Below, one piece after another: positions 18,058-22,709 of a stretch of DNA of 22,709 bases. The notes below the pieces were generated by a model. That model ran no database searches, was not told the DNA's origin, and worked only from the letters and a program-made list of their open reading frames with translations. Source of the DNA: Plakobranchus ocellatus (taxonomy: Eukaryota; Mollusca; Gastropoda; Plakobranchidae); the NCBI GenBank assembly GCA_019648995.1, contig BLXT01008499.1, forward strand, positions 592,494-615,202, written 5' to 3'. The position numbers were made by a program, and so were the translations under genes. The stretch's first letter is position 1, and every line of letters starts with the position of its first letter.

Positions 18058-18778
18058 TGAGTAGTTTCAATCCAAGAGTTGGTTCACTTAAATGTTCATC
18101 TCATGTAAGGGATTTAAAAGTCAGTTTCGAAATACCGTCACGATGAAGACAACTTAAACAGTATTCGGTACACCCATTAGCTGGAAGAGAAATTTGTAAT
18201 CTTTGCTTCTTTGTCGATTATTGACTTACCAGTGGCTTTGAATATTTCGCGAATCACCTTTCCTGCCTTTTTATATTCACTTGTAGATAATGCCACTTAC
18301 TCACCATGGCAACATAGATTTTGCTTGTTGTCTTGCGAGCCCTTCAATTTTATTTGTTCTTTTTTTTAACAACTGGCAGGTACTTATATTACAAAACAGA
18401 TATATTCTATAGGCGTATTAAAATGTGTGTGTATGCATGTTTATGATCAAATTGTTAAATCCGTTGTTTCGTGAACTTAGCTGAGATGTCTGTGCGTCCC
18501 ATTCAATTTCCGTAAGTTCTAAAAATTTTAGTCTTTTCACAAAATGCTTCATTTGCACTTGCAATCTTTTGTATGTAACTTTGTCTGTTTTAAGTTAGGC
18601 AAAGTGTAAAGAAGATTAGATTGTTATCACTACCCAATGAAAACTACTTCTTTTGTGTGTGTGTGTTTGTTTGTTTTGATTTTTTTGCTAAAAACTCTTG
18701 GCTTCTAAGAGTTGCGATTCCAAGGATGAATTTTGGAAACCCACAGGCAACTTAGTGTAATGGAAATACTAGATGAAG

Positions 18779-18790
18779 GTAACGCGTTAC
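18779..18790. repeat. 12-bp perfect palindrome GTAACGCGTTAC
   Basis: Self-complementary around an ACGCGT core in AT-rich flanks. Confidence 0.75.
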
Positions 18791-20068
18791 ACACTTTATA
18801 CATCCGTGAAAGTGTTCTTAGAACGACTAGCTTTACAGCTGCGTATAATATAATGTTCATGTTTCATGTGAAAACGGCAGAATTGATAGAGCTAGACATA
18901 CGATCATTTTAAGAAAATCATTGAGTCTTAATTCTGCGTTCCCCTTACACAATCTCATAGGAGTCGTTTAGCTATTCAAACGGGTTAGCTTTCTCAGTAA
19001 TAATAAGTGAAAAAAGTCGTATCCAGAATCCTATTTTGTTTGGCATTAATATATGATGCGACAGAACATGATGCCGAGGAAAACGCTAGAATGTAGGATA
19101 TGGACATTAAAACTCATTGAAACAAGGATCAAGATTGAATGTAGGCCCTACTATAAAAGTTCATACAATATCACAACGTGCAGAAGATCTATTTTATCAT
19201 GCCTTTAAGTAGGCCTATTCAAGGGCAATCTCAGATCTCTTTAAAATTATAACTTTAAGAGGGCACGATTTAAAAAAACAAGGTCGACTAGATATGGCGT
19301 ACTATGATTTTAGGACACTACGTGATGAGATTCTTGAAGAAAAAAAAAACAAGCCCTTTTATTTTTTATAATTGCCTCTTTCTGAAGTGGCGGAACATGT
19401 CTTTATCATACAGAATTAAATTAGGAAAATATAATTTTTTTGTCGTTTTTGCTGATTTCAGACCAGATTTTCTTTCATTTCATGCCCCACCTTTATAACA
19501 CAAGACGCGGTCGCCTCAGGGCTGCTTTATCTCACCAAAGACTATACTGTATACAACGTAAAGACCCTCAGGCTCTTTCATCATCAGGCCTACATTTTAT
19601 GCGTGCACGGAGTCCCGTGGCCGACGCCCCCTTTGTACGTGGGCCAGACGAGGCCTCTCACTTGCATTACTATATCATTGCGTGTTACAAAATTGAGCCT
19701 AGGCTATGATTTCAACTTCTCCTTCGATCTATTTCTTTTGTTTAACATTTTGACACTCCCGCGTCAACCAATAAAATAAAAAAATTATGTCAAATATGGA
19801 GCTTGATTATGTTTATTAATATCACTATTAGAAAACAAACACACACAGAAGAATGCGACCATATGATTCTAGATCTATTTATAAAAACCGAATGTGCCAC
19901 TTCTATAAGTATATATTTTAGAAAAACTCAATTAACTTTATCTCCCATCTCAACCACAAAGTAAAAAAAAAATTGTATAAAAAATTGATAAAGCCTTAAA
20001 ACAGAATTAAAGGGCGTGACATGAACACTTTTTTAGATCGGTGACGAAAATTTAAAAGGTAGACAATG

Positions 20069-20084
20069 AGACAGACAGACAGAC
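20069..20084. repeat. (GACA)4 microsatellite
   Basis: Four tandem AGAC/GACA units. Confidence 0.85.
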
Positions 20085-20763
20085 GAAGAAGGCGAATGGA
20101 TTTAGATAGGACAAAAAAAAAAAGAGAACGGAGGGTAAGAAGAAAATTTGTCTCGGGTGAGATCTATGGTTAGATAGAGAGAGAGACTCGGAGAGATGAG
20201 AGGGGGCAGGGGGGCTTAGAGACCTATAGCGGGACAGAGTGACAAAGAATTATGACACGCATTAAGGAAATGAGAATTGAAAATTGTCCTTAAAAGTTTT
20301 AAAAAATTGTGTATCAAATGCTCATTAATTAAATTACAGATTTGTCCACTTTTTTTTTCCTTAAGTAAGTATGTACAGTGAAATAAATAACTGGTGAAAA
20401 AACACAAACAATAATTTAAAGAACGAAAGAGGTTACATTTAAAAGAAAGTTTAAAAAATGTAATGTTTGAACATCGACAGTTGCTAAAAGGGAAAAATAT
20501 AGAACAAAGACAAGATTGTAAAAAGAGAAATAGAACTGTTTCCTGTACACAGCAGTAGTCTACATGATGTAATGAGAATAAAAAGAGAAACAAGTTTGAC
20601 ACTAAACAAATAAACATGTATTGAAGAACCTTTTGAATTTTTGGGACTTAATTTAAAATTTGAAGAAAACATTTAACTGAAAAAAAGAAGATTGTTTCGC
20701 TCACCTTATGTCAATAAATCTGCTGCTATTTTCTCTGAACCTGCGATTAATTGCTATCCAAAG

Positions 20764-20997
20764 TCATACGTGAGACAGTTTCAGAACTTTCCTGTTCCTC
20801 TTCATCTTCGTCTTACAAAAGGTTTGGTTAGACAAACGCAGGCTGTGATGCAGTCTCACTGAGGTGCATAGCCGAGAAAACAGGTAGACCAGGTTACACT
20901 GCTCACATTCAGGGACAGCTACAGTCACTGCATTGATGAGGTAGGAAGTTAAGTTTTTTTTTTTCGCAGCCTCCTTGTGAAGCACCTCCTCACACAC
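20764..20997 (-). pseudogene. C-terminal piece of the THAP transposase, in a shifted frame
   Basis: Shifted by two bases from the preceding frame. It encodes CEEVLHKEAAKKKNLTSYLI, then CEQCNLVYLF, VRLHHSLRLSNQTFCKTK and KRNRKVLKLSHV, ending at TGA (20766-20764). VR.H..LR..N and KRNRK..KL are typical of the C-terminal end of P-like transposases, so this is the true end of the protein. Confidence 0.7.
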
Positions 20998-21776
20998 TGA
21001 CTTATATATGCATTCTCAAGCTGAAGAAAAAGCTCCGTTACATATTTGCTTGCGGTTAATAATAGTGAAGTGGCAGAACTGTAGTTTTTTTCATGAATGA
21101 AAACATGCTCGGGGTGGCTGGCTGTTGTTGTCAAAGTTTGACTGCAAGTGCGGCACATTTTGGGAGCAATCCTGTGATTATAAATAACGAAATACTGTGT
21201 GCCGTTGTGCATGAAGTATGGAGTGGCCGAGGAGACACCTAAGGATTTTGTGACATCCATGTTATTGGAACCTTGATCACAGATAACAGCTTTGACGCAT
21301 AAACCAATCTGCTCTAGCTCAGTGATGGCAATAAGTATAAGCTGCTTAAGCAAGACATCCTTGACAGCACCACTACTGAATACAAAACCGAAGGGTTGCT
21401 TCCAATTAGCCGTCAGTCTTCGTGCCATAAAGACACAAGTATGGTTGGCTATGTACCTGCTCCTGCCTAAATGAGCATAATGTTCAAATCCCCGCACAAC
21501 ATCATGTTTAGGGTCATAACACACCGCCTCTTTTATCGACATCTCATCGAAAACGAGCGTACAAAGCTTTTCATTGGGTGTCATAGATTTAACTTTTACT
21601 TTTAAGGCTTGCAAAATACTTGGAGAAAACCCAGGTTTTAAGTGTAAAGATGACATACTTTTTCTTAAAGTAAATACGCTGGGCAACCGAAATAGTTTTG
21701 AGAGGAGCCTGTAGATCTTAGGGGAGGCATGGTAAAAAGATAGAGCTAAGCTCTTATTCAAGCCATCGAAGCCCAT
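20949..21776 (-). pseudogene. Longest open piece of the THAP transposase (RNase H-like core)
   Basis: This 275-codon frame opens after the second in-frame TAA. The two acidic blocks FDEMSIKEAVCYDPKHD and CDQGSNNMDVTKSLGV belong to the Tnp_P_element catalytic domain. The ATG at 21776 is internal to the family alignment, so it is not a true start. The third acidic residue expected near the insertion domain is in the missing segment. Confidence 0.75.
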
Positions 21777-22069
21777 ACTTTATATGGAAGCCATCCTGAT
21801 TTGAGTCATGACAAAGTCTAGGGTCTTGTCCTTAAGGTTTTCTGACAAAATTTAATTTATTTCCTGCAGGAAAACGTTAGGCTTTTCAGCAGGGTGCAAT
21901 TTTTCAGAAATTTTCTTAAGGCGATACAACTGCTGACGAGCTGAGTGCAATTTTTTACGCAAAGCAACTTTCTTTGGTGTCAGTTTGCATGCTGGGTTGG
22001 CAGACTGTGATTTTTCTGTATGAATTGGTTTCTCAGAAATAAAATGAACTGAAGAGATAGGTGTATATC
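21777..22069 (-). pseudogene. Middle (coiled-coil linker) of the THAP transposase with two stops
   Basis: In the frame of the 20949-21776 core it encodes RYTPISSVHFISEKPIH, then LTPKKVALRKKLHSARQQLY (a basic leucine-zipper-like linker), then NLKDKTLDFVMTQIRMASI. It is cut by TAA at 21854-21852 and by TAA at 21781-21779, just before MGFDGLNKSLALSFYHASP. Confidence 0.7.
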
Positions 22070-22081
22070 TTTTTTTTTTTA

Positions 22082-22294
22082 GGAGGCGGTCTGCGTGGAT
22101 TCACCGAGGGAGGTTTGTTTGGAATGTCAAACACAGTAGGTACAGCACAATGAATCAGTTTGTTTCTGAGGGCAGGGTTCATGAATTGAGACACTCCGAA
22201 ATGATCAGCACACAGAACATTGTTTTTACAAAGTTTTTCTGTTACTTTTGAATGAAGATCATATCGCCTCACATTTATAACCGATTTCTTGCAC
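22082..22294 (-). CDS. THAP transposase exon 2, second half of THAP finger (up to the frameshift)
   Basis: The acceptor is TTTTTTTCAG ending at 22295. The joined AGG codon continues as CKKSVINVRRYDLHSKVTEK, with LCADHF (C-x2-H zinc ligands) and LIHCAVPTVFDIPNKP (the AVPTxF box). The tryptophan expected after CKK is Ser (TCG for TGG). The frame is lost in the 11-A run that follows PPP; the +1 frame carries the coiled-coil. Confidence 0.78.
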
Positions 22295-22361
22295 CTGAAA
22301 AAAAAATTAACTTACTATGATTTTTTTTAGAAGTTATCGTACAATCTTCCTTTTCGGTAAT

Positions 22362-22376
22362 TAGATTTAGATCTAG
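22362..22376. repeat. TAGATC-type motif inside the THAP gene intron
   Basis: TAGATTTAGATCTAGATTT sits in the intron between the two THAP exons. A second copy, GCTAGATCTAGATCTAG, is at 22495-22511 in the same intron. They belong to the window-wide motif family. Confidence 0.7.
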
Positions 22377-22585
22377 ATTTAATTTAAATACATAGTGTTC
22401 CTTTTTTTCATAATGAATGAAACAAACAAGCCATCGGCATTTAGAAATCTAGCAATACCAAAAGGAAAATGTGCTGGTCATACCCACCTGTCTGCTAGAT
22501 CTAGATCTAGTTTCTTCTATTCGTGAAGAAAACACCTAGATCCCATTAGGATTTACAAGTGGTATTACTAAAATACTATGCTTAC

Positions 22586-22707
22586 CTTTCTGGATCTTTT
22601 GGAAATCTAAAAAATGACATCCGATGATTTTTGCTGCGATTGTTGGTGCAATTTATAGCAGAGCACCATTCGCCAGAGTTGCTAGGACGCTTTGCAGGAG
22701 CCGCCAT
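22586..22707 (-). CDS. THAP transposase exon 1 (start codon, first half of THAP finger)
   Basis: The ATG at 22707 gives MAAPAKRPSNSGEWCSAINC, then SKNHRMSFFRFPKDPE. Cys15 and Cys20 are the first zinc ligands (C-x4-C), and FFRFPKDPE is the usual THAP continuation. The donor is AG/GTAAGC at 22585. Its phase (two extra bases) fits the next exon. The window ends two bases past the ATG, so promoter and terminal repeats are out of view. Confidence 0.8.
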
Positions 22708-22709
22708 TG

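Larger units (their letters stand above)
17463..20763. other. Long stretch without a supported gene
   Basis: It holds the AP-1-like site, nested inverted repeats, an 18779-18790 palindrome, a GC-richer patch at 19500-19650, a GACA repeat and GA-rich DNA (20160-20215). The plus-strand frames at 17632 and 19440 and the 133-codon minus frame at 20216-20617 have no family features. The last is Leu/Phe/Cys/Ser-rich, as read from A-rich DNA. Confidence 0.5.
20764..22707 (-). pseudogene. THAP-domain P-element/THAP9-like transposase, internally deleted and broken
   Basis: P-type DNA transposases bind element ends through a THAP zinc finger and cut DNA with an RNase H-like domain. Order seen: THAP part 1 in exon 1 (22586-22707, Cys15 and Cys20), THAP part 2 from 22294 (Cys69, His72, AVPTVF 91-96), a basic coiled-coil LRKKLHSARQQLYRLKK (about 21925-21975), then KSLALSFYHASP and FRLPSVFTL, RNase H-like blocks LVFDEMSIKEA and VICDQGSNN (two acidic active-site candidates), and a C-terminal Cys-rich part with KRNRKVLKL. 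Breaks: a +1 shift in an 11-A run (22080-22070), TAA at 21854-21852, TAA at 21781-21779, and a shift near 20965-21015. The THAP tryptophan is Ser45. After YFVIY the family's PHL-K region and most of the insertion domain are absent; only RIAPK remains before MCRTC. About 545 codons remain, against 751-903 in Drosophila P and human THAP9. Confidence 0.82.

Noticed and set aside
20205..20218. GGGGGCAGGGGGGC as a G-quadruplex
   Set aside because: Only two G runs are present. Four are needed within one strand segment.
20216..20617. 133-codon minus-strand frame with hydrophobic, Cys-rich protein
   Set aside because: It is read from A-rich DNA on the other strand and composed mostly of Leu/Phe/Ser/Cys. 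It lacks a domain, a splice context or a promoter signal.
21292..21474. Plus-strand frame inside the transposase
   Set aside because: It is a shadow of the RNase H-like core on the minus strand.

Overview
The window is animal (metazoan) nuclear DNA. It is AT-rich and has spliceosomal introns with GT..AG ends, abundant poly(A)/poly(T) and microsatellite tracts, and one 232-base assembly gap (11512-11743). A gastropod or other mollusc is my best guess, because of the LINE reverse-transcriptase type and the very frequent TAGATC motif. Nothing in the window proves it. No operons, CRISPR arrays, tRNA or rRNA genes were found.

Three gene-like loci can be supported. (1) Minus strand, 5631 down to 1456: five coding exons of an ARF-like small GTPase of the ARL5 type, covering residues 1-163 of about 179. 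The reading frame is intact and all four internal junctions agree in phase. The last roughly 15 residues are not in the window, and a decayed LINE reverse-transcriptase fragment (286-936) lies where the last intron should run. (2) Plus strand, 10587 to 12353: the last two coding exons of a Pcc1/LAGE3-type subunit of the KEOPS (tRNA t6A) complex. The first coding exon was not found, and the intron between the two exons holds the assembly gap and a tandem array. (3) Minus strand, 22707 down to 20764: a THAP-domain, P-element/THAP9-like transposase that is spliced within the THAP finger. It appears internally deleted and carries two in-frame stops, two frameshifts and a lost conserved tryptophan, so it is probably a dead or derived copy.

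ARL5 and the Pcc1 gene point away from each other, so 5632-10586 should hold both 5' ends. It also contains a dense TAGATC array and a small CpG-containing patch at 7005-7110.

The rest (12354-20763) is mostly non-coding. It holds a 36-bp tandem repeat, several perfect palindromes, a strong hairpin at 15212-15273, nested inverted repeats at 17951-18057, unexplained GC-richer patches near 15640-16340 and 19500-19650, and one speculative TATA-driven small secreted-protein exon (17195-17408, minus). The two cellular genes belong to unrelated housekeeping pathways, endosome-to-Golgi trafficking and tRNA modification. I see no sign that the genes act together.
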